Position numbers and translations under genes: made by a program. A stretch of 64,000 nucleotides of DNA, taken from positions 62,001 to 126,000 of the forward strand of contig JAHHHV010000069.1 in the NCBI GenBank assembly GCA_019359155.1, read 5' to 3'. This document shows, in pieces, positions 34,792 through 43,918 of this stretch. The stretch's first letter is position 1, and every line of letters starts with the position of its first letter. The stretch is from Pegethrix bostrychoides GSE-TBD4-15B (GTDB lineage Bacteria > Cyanobacteriota > Cyanobacteriia > Elainellales > Elainellaceae). The notes under the pieces are model-generated. The model saw only the letters and a program-made list of their open reading frames with translations, was not told the origin of the DNA and made no database searches.

Positions 34792-36384
34792 ATGCAGCTA
34801 GGGGCGTTTTTGAGCAGTCAGCCAATTTTGACGCTGTTTGGGGTGATTGCGCTGGGCTATGCAGTCGGGGAGATCGCAATTGCCGGGTTTAGTTTGGGCG
34901 TGGGGGCAGTGCTGTTTGTTGGGCTAGGGGTGGGAGCGATTGCCCCGGAAGCTGCGCCGCCCGCTATGCTCAGCACTGTCGGGTTAGTTTTGTTTTTTTA
35001 TGGCATTGGCATCCAGTATGGCAAGCCGTTTGTGGCGGGGTTGATTAGCCCAGACGGACAGCGCCAAAACCTGATTGCGATGGTGAGCGTGCTGGGCGGC
35101 GGGCTGCTAGCGGCGCTTTTGACGGCTCAGCTGGCGATTCCAGCGGCAACCATGGCCGGGATTTTTGCGGGGGCGCTGGTCAACACGGCAACGCTGCAAT
35201 CTGTGACCGAGAAAGTGGGCGGCGAACTGCCCGCTGTTGGCTACGGCGTGGCCTATCCGCTGGGCGTGCTGGCTCCCATTCTGGCGATCTATTTTGCCCA
35301 AAAGATTCTGCGCCCGCAGGTGAAAGCACCCGAACCCAGAGGCGTGATGGAAATTGAAGTGGTGGTCAATCAGTCGGCGGCAATTGGTCAGCCACTCTCT
35401 GCCGTGATCAGCCAGATGCCGCCGGAAGTGCAAATTGTGGCGGTGCGTCAAGACGGCCATAACCGCATGCCCAGAGGCAACCTGAAGCTGCGAGCTGGGG
35501 ACGACGTGCTGCTGGTAGGCGAAGGCAAGCCGCTGGCTGAGGCGAAACGGCTGCTGGGCGAGGAGATTGCGGGCAAAATTATCCTCGACCACCGCGATCT
35601 CGATGATCTGGATATCTACGTCTCCAAACCTGCCGTAATTGGCCGCAGGCTGGGCGAACTCAACCTCAGTGAGCATCCGCGATGCAGCATTATTTCGGTG
35701 CAGCGGGGCGATGCGGTGATGTATCCGCATCCGGGGCTGGTGCTGGAGTCGGGCGATCGGGTCTGGGCGGTGGCTGAACGCGAGCAGTTTAAGACGGTAC
35801 GCGACTTTTTTGGCAACTCGGCACGCAGCACGGCGGAGGTCAGCTATTTATCGTTAGGGCTGGGCATGGTACTGGGGGTACTGTTTGGCCTGATCCCGTT
35901 TCCGCTGCCGGGACTGGGAACCTTCAGCTTTGGCGCAGCGGGCGGGGCGATGATCGTCTCGCTGATTTTGGGCTGGCTGGGACGCACGGGGCAGCTCAAC
36001 TGGAGCATCCCGCCCTCAGCCAACCTGACATTGCGGAACTTCGGCCTGACGCTGTTTTTGGCCGTGGTCGGGATGCGCTCGGCTCAGCAGTTTTTTACAA
36101 CCCTTCAGCAGACAGGTTTGTTGCTGGTAGGTCTGGGGCTGGCGATTACGTTGGCGGTGGTGGGTGTGGCGCTGGGGCTAGGTGTGGCGTTGCGGCTACC
36201 CTATGACGAACTGCTGGGCATTGTGGCAGGCGTGACGGGAAACCCGGCGATTCTGGCTTATGCTTCGGCCAGCGTCCCCACGAACAAGCCAGAGCTGGGC
36301 TATGCGATTGTCTTTCCCACCAGCACGATTATCAAAATTGTGGCGGTGCAGGTGCTGCTGGTGCTGTTTGCTGGGGATATTTGA
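34792..36384 (+). CDS. Aspartate:alanine exchanger (AAE/AspT-YidE) family transporter
   Basis: 530 residues. Two hydrophobic halves (about 5-175 and 350-528, five or more TM helices each) flank a soluble middle part with two RCK_C/TrkA_C-like domains (about 185-265 and 270-345, e.g. LKLRAGDDVLLVGEG and LVLESGDRVWAVAE). This layout is that of the AspT/YidE/YbjL putative exchangers. G-N-T/N-P motifs recur (GALVNTATLQ and VTGNPAILAYA). Substrate is unknown; the central domains suggest ligand gating. GGGAGC lies upstream of the ATG. It is divergent from dnaA. Confidence 0.88.
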   Translation: MQLGAFLSSQPILTLFGVIALGYAVGEIAIAGFSLGVGAVLFVGLGVGAIAPEAAPPAMLSTVGLVLFFYGIGIQYGKPFVAGLISPDGQRQNLIAMVSVLGGGLLAALLTAQLAIPAATMAGIFAGALVNTATLQSVTEKVGGELPAVGYGVAYPLGVLAPILAIYFAQKILRPQVKAPEPRGVMEIEVVVNQSAAIGQPLSAVISQMPPEVQIVAVRQDGHNRMPRGNLKLRAGDDVLLVGEGKPLAEAKRLLGEEIAGKIILDHRDLDDLDIYVSKPAVIGRRLGELNLSEHPRCSIISVQRGDAVMYPHPGLVLESGDRVWAVAEREQFKTVRDFFGNSARSTAEVSYLSLGLGMVLGVLFGLIPFPLPGLGTFSFGAAGGAMIVSLILGWLGRTGQLNWSIPPSANLTLRNFGLTLFLAVVGMRSAQQFFTTLQQTGLLLVGLGLAITLAVVGVALGLGVALRLPYDELLGIVAGVTGNPAILAYASASVPTNKPELGYAIVFPTSTIIKIVAVQVLLVLFAGDI

Positions 36385-36504
36385 GCAGGACATAGCCAAG
36401 CTGAGTTTGTTGAGCGGAGTCCATTCTTGCTCGCTTAGACAAGATCATTGTCCGAACCGCAACCTTGACCACCTCGATAGATCCCAATCAGCTCTTATAA
36501 TATG

Positions 36505-36521
36505 AGAATGATTTTCATTCT
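36505..36521. promoter_or_regulatory. Zur-type operator before the COG0523 gene
   Basis: AGAATGATTTTCATTCT is a perfect 7-3-7 palindrome in the size and base pattern of Fur/Zur-family boxes. A TATAAT -10-like hexamer (36496-36501) sits next to it, 20 bp before the start of a gene family that zinc repressors typically control. No good -35 is seen. Zur rather than Fur is inferred from the downstream gene. Confidence 0.75.
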
Positions 36522-36541
36522 ATAAAAATAGAGGTGAGGGC

Positions 36542-37510
36542 ATGGGGGCAACTGAAGGGGTCACAGTTCCGGTCACGGTTTTAACCGGCTATTTGGGGGC
36601 AGGCAAAACAACCTTGCTGAATCGGATTCTGACGCATGAGCATGGCAAGAGGGTGGCGGTTATTGTTAACGAGTTTGGCGATGTCGGGATTGATCACCAG
36701 TTAATCGTCAATACAGACGAAGAAATCTTCGAGATGAATAACGGCTGTATCTGCTGCACCGTACGAGGAGATCTGATTCGGATCATCAGTAATTTGATGA
36801 AACGCCGGGATAAATTTGACCATCTGGTGATTGAAACCACTGGACTGGCTGATCCTGCTCCGGTCATTCAGACCTTCTTTATGGATGAGGATGTTCAGAC
36901 CCAAACTCATTTAGACGCTGTAGTGACAGTTGTTGATGCCAAGCATATCTCGCAACATTGGGATGCAGAAGAAGCCCAGGAACAGATTGCCTTTGCTGAC
37001 GTGGTTTTACTTAATAAAACAGATTTAGTAACACCCACAGCGCTAGATGAGCTAGAGCAGCGGATTCGATCCATGAATGCAATAGTGAAGATCTACCGCA
37101 CTCGCAACGCCGAGCTGGGAATGGATGCTGTGCTGGGTGTGGGCGCGTTTGATCTCACTCGTGCCTTGAACATTGATCCAGATTTCCTGAATGAGACAGC
37201 CCATGAGCACGATGAAACAGTCGGTTCAGTCTCATTAGTCGAGGCAGGCGCGGTAGATGGAGAAAAGATTAACCTGTGGTTGGGGGAACTGCTGCGGAAT
37301 CAGGGAGCCGATATCTTTCGGATGAAGGGTATTCTAAACATTCACGGAGAAGATCACCGCTTTGTGTTTCAAGGCGTTCACATGCTGTTTGATGGGCAGC
37401 AGGATCGTCTCTGGAAGCCAGATGAGATCCGTAAAAACGAGTTGGTATTCATCGGGCGAAATCTGGATGCAATTCAACTGAAGGCGATGTTTCAGGCTTG
37501 TTTGATGTAG
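36542..37510 (+). CDS. COG0523 (CobW/ZNG1-type) GTPase, likely zinc metallochaperone
   Basis: 322 residues. Walker A GYLGAGKTTLLNR starts near residue 14. The hallmark metal site G-C-I-C-C-T-V-R-G-D is at about 74, followed by ETTGLADPAPV and the G4 motif NKTDLV. The CobW_C domain (about 225-318) contains RMKGILNIHGEDHRFVFQGVHMLFDG. COG0523 proteins deliver Zn to client enzymes under zinc shortage, using GTP hydrolysis. The Zur-type box just upstream supports this zinc version over a cobalamin role. It is monocistronic, and a remnant of a stand-alone hisI, a gene known to accompany Zur-controlled COG0523 genes, lies just downstream on the opposite strand. Confidence 0.92.
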   Translation: MGATEGVTVPVTVLTGYLGAGKTTLLNRILTHEHGKRVAVIVNEFGDVGIDHQLIVNTDEEIFEMNNGCICCTVRGDLIRIISNLMKRRDKFDHLVIETTGLADPAPVIQTFFMDEDVQTQTHLDAVVTVVDAKHISQHWDAEEAQEQIAFADVVLLNKTDLVTPTALDELEQRIRSMNAIVKIYRTRNAELGMDAVLGVGAFDLTRALNIDPDFLNETAHEHDETVGSVSLVEAGAVDGEKINLWLGELLRNQGADIFRMKGILNIHGEDHRFVFQGVHMLFDGQQDRLWKPDEIRKNELVFIGRNLDAIQLKAMFQACLM

Positions 37511-37544
37511 CAAAGCCCTCGGTGCGCTGAATCAACCCTGTCAA

Positions 37545-37661
37545 TCAGGCGCGGTTGAAAAAACAGCTTCTCGCCCCGGTATGACAGGCCGCCTCACCAA
37601 TCTGTTCAATCTTGAGCAAAATTGTGTCACCGTCGCAGTCATAGAGCAGTTCTTTTACCTC
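37545..37661 (-). pseudogene. 3' remnant of hisI (phosphoribosyl-AMP cyclohydrolase)
   Basis: About 38 codons read [16 protein letters not shown]..., E-A-A-C-H-T-G and S-C-F-F-N-R-A-stop. This is the C-terminal half of HisI with its metal-binding D-C-D-G-D and C-H-T-G motifs. There is no start and no N-terminal half; a stop lies a few codons upstream. The fragment ends as a stand-alone HisI would, not as the HisIE fusion. Confidence 0.75.
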
Positions 37662-37668
37662 TAACCTA

Positions 37669-37883
37669 CTACTCCAGCCGCAAATAGCGCAGCAGAACGC
37701 TCAGGAATTCGCCAGGGTTTTCGATGGGTTGGGGCGGCTCCAGTCGCTGGTTTCGGCGTAGCCTCGGTTGTGGAGCTGGTGGATGGTGCGGGCAATGGCG
37801 CATTTTGATCCATAGAGGACATATTTGAGGCGTTCGCGCTGGGCTGGTTCGTGGCTGGGCAATTCTGAGAAGTCGTCTGCCAT
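37669..37883 (-). pseudogene. Frameshifted small conserved-type gene
   Basis: From ATG 37883 the frame reads MADDFSELPSHE..., RLKYVLYGS..., GYAETSDWSRP, then meets an early stop. Adding one base to the four-G run at 37731-37734 restores [21 protein letters not shown] and a stop at 37669, a sensible end for a 71-residue protein. It resembles a short cyanobacterial family with an R-L-K-x-V-L-Y-G-S motif that I recall but cannot name. A homopolymer sequencing error is a real alternative to a true mutation. Confidence 0.6.
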
Positions 37884-37989
37884 AGTTGGGAGTTGCTCTG
37901 AACTATGGGGCGAGTATAGAAGTTTGGCTGGAGTAAAGGCAAGAGTTTTCCCTAAAAGATCGGTTGATATTTATCGAGAAGTTAGGGTT

Positions 37990-38104
37990 TTATTCAAGCG
38001 AATCTAGGAATTCTTGGCTTAGCCCATGCCGCTTGAGGATCTGCTCAGCCACCTTGAGTGCGTCGATCTCGGCTAGGCGCTTTCGATACTTCTCAGGGCA
38101 AGGT
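37990..38104 (-). pseudogene. C-terminal gene fragment, family unknown
   Basis: About 37 codons (PEKYRKRLAEID..., KVAEQILKRHGLSQEFLDSLE-stop) look like the helical C-terminus of a real protein. A stop codon cuts the frame two codons upstream and there is no start. Confidence 0.45.
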
Positions 38105-38157
38105 CAATGGTACTTTGTTAGCATGGACATTCTCTGATCATAGAGTCTGAGGCAGCG

Positions 38158-40374
38158 GTGAGGATAGATCGTTCCACCTTTCTCAAGTCTCTACCGGCGC
38201 TGATTGCCTCTTTGCTGCTCACCCAACTGGCGGCAGCAAAGTCCGTAGCGCGACTGACTGCAAACCGATTAAAATCAGAGCGCAAACCGGGGGCGACAGG
38301 CGGGGCAGTGGAGATGAGCGCAGAATTTTCAGATATCGCCAATCACTGGACTAAAGATTGCATCCTGGCCTTGGCGGAGCGCAATTTGGTGAATGGTTAC
38401 CCAGACGGCAGCTTTCGACCCGATGGTATGCTCACCCGCGCTGAGTTTGCCGTCTTGAGCTTCAATGTTTTTCCCGATCTGCCTGCTGCTCGCACTGGCG
38501 GCATTTTCCCAGATACTCAAGATCACTGGGCGGGTCGAGCCATTCGCTGGGCATATGAGCGCGGCCTGTTTTCGGGCTATCCAGACGGCAGTTTCCAGCC
38601 ACATCAGCCGATTTCCCGGATGCAGGCGGTGATTGTGTTGGTAACAGCTTTAGGGATAGAGCCGAGCGATCAAACTGAACAGATCTTGCCGATCTTTTTT
38701 GAAGATGCGGCACAGATGCCTGACTGGACGCGCTGGGCAATTGCTAGCGCCACGCGCTCAGATCGGCTGATTGTGAACTATCCTGACGTGCGCTTTTTCC
38801 ACCCCGTTCAGCCAATCACACGCGGCGAAACTGTGGCAATGCTTTGTCGGGCGCTTGCTTTACCAAATGTGCCAGCTGAGAACGCCACTGAGTACATTGG
38901 CCTCTACGACCTGACGGGCAAAATTACTTTGCCGTTTGAGCGTTGGAAAGGCGCGGCCAGACTAATGCATGACATTCAGGTTTTGCTGACTCCGCTGCGG
39001 CTGTTTCCCGCTGGTAACTGGGTAACCGGGCGCTACGACTGGCAAACCGAGCAGGCAATCACCCAGTTTTGCCAGTTTTACGGCCTGCCCAATATGCAGA
39101 CTGGCCTGTTAGATGCCCAGTTTGCCACAGCGCTGCGTCAGGCTGACCCGACTGAATTTGTAATGGCGCAGGCTACAGATCGCGAGCTAGTCTACAGTAG
39201 CTACTACGCTCAAGAAACCGGATTCAATGCCGACCGATTGGCCTTCCTAGATCGCGGCTACCAAAGCTCGGCCTATGCCAGCGAGATTAGCCTGTTTCCA
39301 GAGCGAATACTGCAAAAGCCGCAGGGGCAGACAGCTTCGCTGGGGCAGAGTGCCGTCCAGACGGGCACAGGACGCAAAGTTTCGTTCCAGCCCTATCCGG
39401 CACTGGGGCAGATTCCGGACATCGAGCAGCGCTTGGAGTTCTTGCATCCGGACATTCTGCAAGCCTGCATCAGTATCGGCAGCTTTGTGAACGGCGATAT
39501 CTGGACGCGCTGGCTGGGACGCAATGCCATGCAGCCCGCTCAAATGTGGAGCAGCACCAAGATTATTCCGCTGCTGGACTTGGCTGCTCAAACGAATGCT
39601 GCTGATCCAGCGCTCAGGCTCAGCGATGGCTTGATCTGTCTGCCCGGTCAGCTCGACGGTTACGGCTTCTATAATCTGGCGGTGGATCTGGTCAGCTATC
39701 AAGCATCAATCGGCAGCTCAAATTCGGTGGCGGCGATGTTCAAGCAGTTTTCTACGCCGGGAGAGCTAGAGAGCTGGCTGAAGCGACTCACTGGCAACCA
39801 GAGCCTAGAGTTTCAGGGGCGTTATGGCGAGGAGCCGCTGCTGCGCTCGCCCTGCCTGGTGAATCAGCCTAGTAGCAGGGTGGTGCTCAACTCGCCTAAC
39901 CCCAATCACTACGGCAACAATCTGATTTCTAGCTACGACCTGACGCGCACGATCTCGCTGCTGGGTTGGCACGCGCATCTGCCGCTGACGCATCGTATTC
40001 CCAACGCTGACTGGAAAAGTCTGGAGACGATTGTGCGGGCGATGGGCACGGATTCGGCACGCTATCTGGATCGGGCGATTGAGCAGCTGAATTTGGGGAT
40101 TGCCATCGAGTCGCCGGTGATTATTTCTAAAATGGGCTTTGGCCGCAGCGAAACCCGCAACCGCACCGAGCTGAGCTACACAGCCTACTTTCAGTTCATC
40201 GACAAGCGCCCCCGTGCTAAAGGCAATCCCGGCATTCTCCGCACGGTCAGCATGGCGCTGCTGGGGGCTGAGAGTTCGGGCGATGCGAACGAAGAAGCGC
40301 GGCGGTTGGATGCCCGGATCGCGGCTGAAGTCACTGAAATTCTACGGCAGATTGTGACGCAGGAATTGGTGTGA
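38158..40374 (+). CDS. SLH-domain protein with serine-hydrolase/beta-lactamase-like C-terminal region
   Basis: 738 residues from a GTG with GAGG 6 nt upstream. A hydrophobic leader (about 10-28) is followed by three SLH repeats (about 55-110, 115-175, 180-245; F-x-D-I-x-x-H-W, NGYPDGSFRPDGMLTRAE, SGYPDGSFQPHQPISR). A peptidoglycan-binding-like segment comes next (about 265-330), then about 400 residues with an S-S-T-K (S-x-x-K) motif. That motif and its context suggest a class A beta-lactamase/transpeptidase-like serine hydrolase, but the S-D-N and K-T-G partners are not certain. SLH domains anchor proteins to cell-wall polymers, so this probably acts in the periplasm. Confidence 0.75.
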   Translation: MRIDRSTFLKSLPALIASLLLTQLAAAKSVARLTANRLKSERKPGATGGAVEMSAEFSDIANHWTKDCILALAERNLVNGYPDGSFRPDGMLTRAEFAVLSFNVFPDLPAARTGGIFPDTQDHWAGRAIRWAYERGLFSGYPDGSFQPHQPISRMQAVIVLVTALGIEPSDQTEQILPIFFEDAAQMPDWTRWAIASATRSDRLIVNYPDVRFFHPVQPITRGETVAMLCRALALPNVPAENATEYIGLYDLTGKITLPFERWKGAARLMHDIQVLLTPLRLFPAGNWVTGRYDWQTEQAITQFCQFYGLPNMQTGLLDAQFATALRQADPTEFVMAQATDRELVYSSYYAQETGFNADRLAFLDRGYQSSAYASEISLFPERILQKPQGQTASLGQSAVQTGTGRKVSFQPYPALGQIPDIEQRLEFLHPDILQACISIGSFVNGDIWTRWLGRNAMQPAQMWSSTKIIPLLDLAAQTNAADPALRLSDGLICLPGQLDGYGFYNLAVDLVSYQASIGSSNSVAAMFKQFSTPGELESWLKRLTGNQSLEFQGRYGEEPLLRSPCLVNQPSSRVVLNSPNPNHYGNNLISSYDLTRTISLLGWHAHLPLTHRIPNADWKSLETIVRAMGTDSARYLDRAIEQLNLGIAIESPVIISKMGFGRSETRNRTELSYTAYFQFIDKRPRAKGNPGILRTVSMALLGAESSGDANEEARRLDARIAAEVTEILRQIVTQELV

Positions 40375-40447
40375 GCCAGGAGCTGGACAGGTAGAATAGC
40401 TGTACTGCTTGAATGATGCGCTTAAGCTAAATGCCCGAGTTGAACGC

Positions 40448-40561
40448 ATGACTGCCTCGTTGATCCAAACTCCAGATCGCGTGTTGCTCAGCTCAATTAG
40501 CTGGCAGAGCTACCAATCGCGATCCAGCCATCTTGCTCGATCACGAAGACAGTCTCGCTGA
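40448..40561 (+). pseudogene. 5' remnant resembling a Uma2-family gene
   Basis: MTASLIQTPDRVLLSSISWQSYQ resembles the N-terminus of Uma2 (DUF820) proteins but runs into unrelated sequence after about 23 codons and stops at 40561. On the opposite strand a second fragment (about 40497-40598, ...RRAIELGRVTISETVFVIEQ..., GWIAIG) covers the break. The gap between the SLH gene and the VOC gene therefore looks like joined debris. Confidence 0.4.
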
Positions 40562-40605
40562 TCGTCACCCGCCCCAGCTCAATAGCCCTCCGGGATAAGC
40601 GCTAC

Positions 40606-41061
40606 TCAAGCCGGATCGCAGCGAATCTCAACTAAAAATCCATCTGGATCGTAGAAATAAACGCCCCGACCTGTAGGCCGACTGACTGGCCCATGATCAA
40701 TTGTCACCTGATGCAGATGCAGCACCGCCACAGCATGGTCAAACAGGTCGGGGTCGATATCAAACGCCAAATGTCCGGCGCGGGTAAATTCACGGCTCGG
40801 ATCAGGATCAGGCGGCAGCAGATTTGGCTTCGAGAACAGGTCAATCACCGTGCCGTCCGGCGTGACAAAATTAGCGGCTTCTCCCGCCTCAAATAGCGCT
40901 TTCAGCGTCTCTGGTACGTCATCACCCTGCAACTCCCGCAAGCCCAAAACCTGACCGTAGAACTGCCGCGAGGCCGCAATGTTTTGCACATGTAGCGCAA
41001 TATGATGCACCCGCCGCAGCATCCCAACGCTCAGCGCCACCCTCGATTCACTAGAAACCAT
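40606..41061 (-). CDS. VOC (glyoxalase/dioxygenase) superfamily protein
   Basis: 151 residues with the paired beta-alpha-beta-beta-beta modules of the vicinal-oxygen-chelate fold. The first starts RVHHIALHVQNIAASRQFYGQVLGL (candidate ligand His) and the second TRAGHLAFDIDPDLFDHAV, ending YFYDPDGFLVEIRCD with the expected metal-ligand Glu. Substrate is unknown. The best start could be the internal Met14 (MLRRVHHIALHV), since the first residues are not part of the fold. It is a single gene, divergent from mutY by about 70 bp. Confidence 0.85.
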   Translation of the reverse strand: MVSSESRVALSVGMLRRVHHIALHVQNIAASRQFYGQVLGLRELQGDDVPETLKALFEAGEAANFVTPDGTVIDLFSKPNLLPPDPDPSREFTRAGHLAFDIDPDLFDHAVAVLHLHQVTIDHGPVSRPTGRGVYFYDPDGFLVEIRCDPA

Positions 41062-41134
41062 AAACCACCTCCGCGCAGATTGATCTGCTGTTGATCTGCT
41101 ACCGTTAGCCTAGCCGATTCGTCCCAGATTCAGT

Positions 41135-42217
41135 TTGCAACCCATCGAGAGTTCCGCGATTCAACCCCTGCGCGATGCGCTGCTCGACTGGTATGCTCAG
41201 CAAGGCCGAGAGCTGCCTTGGCGCAATACGCGAGATCCTTACGCCATCTGGATCTCGGAGGTCATGCTCCAGCAAACCCAGGTCAAAACCGTGATTCCCT
41301 ACTACGAGCGCTGGCTGGCTCAGTTTCCCAACGCTGCCGCACTTGCCGCCGCCGATCAGCAGCAGGTCTTGAAAGCATGGCAGGGCTTGGGCTACTATGC
41401 TCGTGCCCGGAACCTGCACCGCGCGGCGCAGCAGATTGTCGAGATGGGCGGTCAGTTTCCCACCGATCTCAAATCTGCAATGGCGCTCGCCGGAATTGGC
41501 CGCACTACCGCAGGCGGTATTCTCAGCGCTGCCTTCAACCTGCCGCTGCCGATTCTGGATGGCAACGTCAAGCGTGTCCTGTCTCGGCTGGTGGCCTTAC
41601 CCAAACCGCCCAGCAAATCGCTGCCGCTGCTCTGGCAAATCTCCCAAACCCTGCTCGATCCAGTGCAGCCGCGCGACTTCAACCAGGCGATCATGGATCT
41701 CGGCGCAACGGTTTGCACGCCCAAACAGCCCGCCTGCCTGCGCTGCCCCTGGAATTTCTGCTGTCTCGCTCACCAAACCCAAATGCAAAACAACCTGCCC
41801 GTCCCCGAAACCCGCGCTCCCGTGCCCCATAAGCAAATTGGCGTGGCCGTAATCTGGAATGACTGCCAACAAATCTTGATCGACCGACGGCGGCAGGAAG
41901 GCCTGCTGGGTGGACTCTGGGAATTTCCGGGCGGCAAAATTGAGCCAGGTGAAACCGTCGAGCAGTGCATTCAGCGCGAAATCAGAGAAGAAATCGGCAT
42001 TGAAATCAGGGTGGGCGAGCATTTGATCAGCATCGACCATGCCTATAGCCACTTTCACGTCACGCTCAACGTCCACCACTGCCGCTACCTCAGCGGCGAA
42101 CCGCAGCCGATCGAATGCGACGAGATCCGCTGGGTTGCGGTCAGCGAACTCGCACAGTTTGCCTTCCCGGTCGCCAACGTCAAAATCATTCAGGCGCTGA
42201 GCCAGTCGTGTGGCTAG
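41135..42217 (+). CDS. mutY: A/G-specific adenine DNA glycosylase with C-terminal NUDIX domain
   Basis: 360 residues. It removes adenine mispaired with 8-oxoG. Catalytic E42 ([12 protein letters not shown]), the HhH motif [11 protein letters not shown], catalytic D142 ([11 protein letters not shown]) and the C-x6-C-x2-C-x5-C [4Fe-4S] site (about 194-213) are all present. The C-terminal part (about 235-355) keeps a full NUDIX box ([23 protein letters not shown]), used in MutY for 8-oxoG recognition, although such a complete box could be active. Start is TTG at 41135; no ATG lies in a plausible place. Its 3' end overlaps lipB by 32 bp, tail to tail. Confidence 0.95.
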   Translation: MQPIESSAIQPLRDALLDWYAQQGRELPWRNTRDPYAIWISEVMLQQTQVKTVIPYYERWLAQFPNAAALAAADQQQVLKAWQGLGYYARARNLHRAAQQIVEMGGQFPTDLKSAMALAGIGRTTAGGILSAAFNLPLPILDGNVKRVLSRLVALPKPPSKSLPLLWQISQTLLDPVQPRDFNQAIMDLGATVCTPKQPACLRCPWNFCCLAHQTQMQNNLPVPETRAPVPHKQIGVAVIWNDCQQILIDRRRQEGLLGGLWEFPGGKIEPGETVEQCIQREIREEIGIEIRVGEHLISIDHAYSHFHVTLNVHHCRYLSGEPQPIECDEIRWVAVSELAQFAFPVANVKIIQALSQSCG

Positions 42218-42863
42218 TCTCTGCAACCAGCTCCAGATTGAACACCTCCGCAAAGCAGTCTCCAACCTGTCGCTGCACCTGAGCGAAATTTACCTCCGGC
42301 AAAAACTCCGCCATGCTGCCCACAGGCAGCGCCAAGCCGCAGGGTACAATCTGCTCAAATCCGCTCAAGTCAGGGCAGACATTCAGCGCAAATCCGTGCA
42401 TCGTGATCCAGCGGCTTACCTTAATCCCAATTGCCGCCAGCTTTCGCCCCGCCACCCAAATGCCCGTCATGCCCGCGATCCGCTCGCCCTTTAGCCCATA
42501 CAGCGCCAAGAGCCGAATCATGACTTCCTCCAGCTGCCGCAGATACCAGTGCAGATCCGGCTGGTGATGCTGTAAGTTTAGAATTGGATAGCCGACGAGC
42601 TGCCCCGGACAGTGATAGGTCACTTCGCCGCCGCGCTCGGTGCGGTACAGCAGATGCGATGTTTGGGCTAGATCAAACTTGAGATACTCCAGGCTCGACC
42701 CCTGCCCCAGCGTGTAGACAGGCGGATGCTCCAGCAAAATCAATAAATCCTCCAAATCCGGGTTTTCGCGCCGCGCCGCCAGCTCTCGCCGCTGCCAGTC
42801 CCAGGCTAACTCGTAGGGCATGAGGCCGGGTTGAGACAGCAAACAGCGGGGGAATCTCGTCAT
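42186..42863 (-). CDS. lipB: Lipoyl(octanoyl) transferase
   Basis: 225 residues, complete. It moves octanoate from acyl carrier protein to the lipoyl domains of E2 and glycine-cleavage H proteins. Family motifs seen: [33 protein letters not shown], the catalytic Lys in [12 protein letters not shown] and the catalytic Cys in IVPCGL. Convergent overlap with mutY (32 bp). Its promoter region is shared with the leader of the divergent lrtA gene. Confidence 0.96.
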   Translation of the reverse strand: MTRFPRCLLSQPGLMPYELAWDWQRRELAARRENPDLEDLLILLEHPPVYTLGQGSSLEYLKFDLAQTSHLLYRTERGGEVTYHCPGQLVGYPILNLQHHQPDLHWYLRQLEEVMIRLLALYGLKGERIAGMTGIWVAGRKLAAIGIKVSRWITMHGFALNVCPDLSGFEQIVPCGLALPVGSMAEFLPEVNFAQVQRQVGDCFAEVFNLELVAETSHTTGSAPE

Positions 42864-43061
42864 TTACTTAGCATCCAGCTACTTATTATCCCAGGTCTAA
42901 ATCGTAGAGGCAAGCGTAGAAAAACGGAAGTTCTGCTGAATATTGCTGAGTTCAAATCAAGAAATATCAACGGATGCAAAAGATCTTTAACAGCTCTGTT
43001 GTCCAGAATACAAGGTGTTAGGGTAGATGTATTCGACCCAACTGTTTTAAGGAGAGAGCTC

Positions 43062-43694
43062 ATGAAGCTTGTTATCCAGGGCAAAAACATCGAAATCACC
43101 GAAGCGATCAATGAGTACGTGCATCAAAAGATTGAAAAGGCCGTTAGCCATTTTCAAAATATCACCACCGAAGTTGATGTCCACCTGTCGGTCGCTCGGA
43201 ACCCTCGGATCAATCCTAACCAAACGGCTGAAGTGACGATTTACGCCAACGGTGCTGTAGTCCGCGCTGAAGAGAGCAGCGAAAGCCTCTACGCCAGCAT
43301 CGATCTAGTCGCTAACAAAATCGCCCGTCAGCTTCGCAAGTTCAAAGAGAAGCGCCATGCTCAAACCCACGCGCCCGTCAAGGCCGTCGAGTTTTTGGAA
43401 GCTCAGCCCGTTGAGACGCTGATTTCCGAGCATCAGGCTCCTGCTCTCCCCGAACAGGTCGTACGCACCAAGTATTTTGCTATGCCGCCGATGACGCTGG
43501 ATCAGGCGATGGAGCAGCTCCAGCTCGTTGACCATGATTTCTTCATGTTCCGCAACGCCGACACAGGCGAAATCAACGTGATCTACGAGCGCAACCACGG
43601 CGGCTATGGCGTGATCCACCCTCGCAGCGGCAACGGCCATACCAACGGCAAGTTCGCTGAAATCGCTCATGCTGCCAAAGCCGCAGATCGATAG
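43062..43694 (+). CDS. lrtA: Long-form ribosome hibernation promoting factor (LrtA/HPF)
   Basis: 210 residues from the ATG at 43062, chosen because AAGGAGAG lies 7 nt upstream and the S30AE domain begins there ([26 protein letters not shown]). S30AE spans 1-100; a linker and the dimerising C-terminal domain (about 150-195, [30 protein letters not shown]...) follow. It pairs ribosomes into inactive 100S dimers in the dark or stationary phase. The gene has a leader of about 200 nt, and lrtA in cyanobacteria is known for light-repressed transcripts with a long untranslated leader, so control through this region is plausible. Confidence 0.95.
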   Translation: MKLVIQGKNIEITEAINEYVHQKIEKAVSHFQNITTEVDVHLSVARNPRINPNQTAEVTIYANGAVVRAEESSESLYASIDLVANKIARQLRKFKEKRHAQTHAPVKAVEFLEAQPVETLISEHQAPALPEQVVRTKYFAMPPMTLDQAMEQLQLVDHDFFMFRNADTGEINVIYERNHGGYGVIHPRSGNGHTNGKFAEIAHAAKAADR

Positions 43695-43720
43695 TTCGGC
43701 TCAGCGCTGAATCAGATCAC

Positions 43721-43918
43721 CTAACTTCTCTGCCCGGCTGCCCTCTCAGCTGGGTATTTTTGTTGGCTAGCGGGAATGGTATGGTGAATGCCATCTCGAA
43801 TGGCGGCAAAGCTCGGAGAGAGAATCTTAATATCGACCTGATTGCAGTAGTCCTGGGTATTTTGATGTAGCTCTGAGGAGATTTTGGAGATGAAATAAGT
43901 TTCTGATGTTCTGTTCTG
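43721..43918 (-). other. Open frame continuing after the MFS stop codon
   Basis: Directly after the TAA of the MFS gene the same frame stays open for 65 codons (ETYFISKISSELHQNTQDYC..., KILSPSFAAIRDGIHHTIP) to a TAG at 43721. The text is protein-like but lacks a start codon. It may be a fragment of another gene fused behind the MFS gene, or chance. Confidence 0.3.

Noticed and set aside
42831-43061. N-terminal extension of LrtA
   Set aside because: A frame is open to 42831, but the S30AE domain and a strong ribosome-binding site both point to the ATG at 43062.
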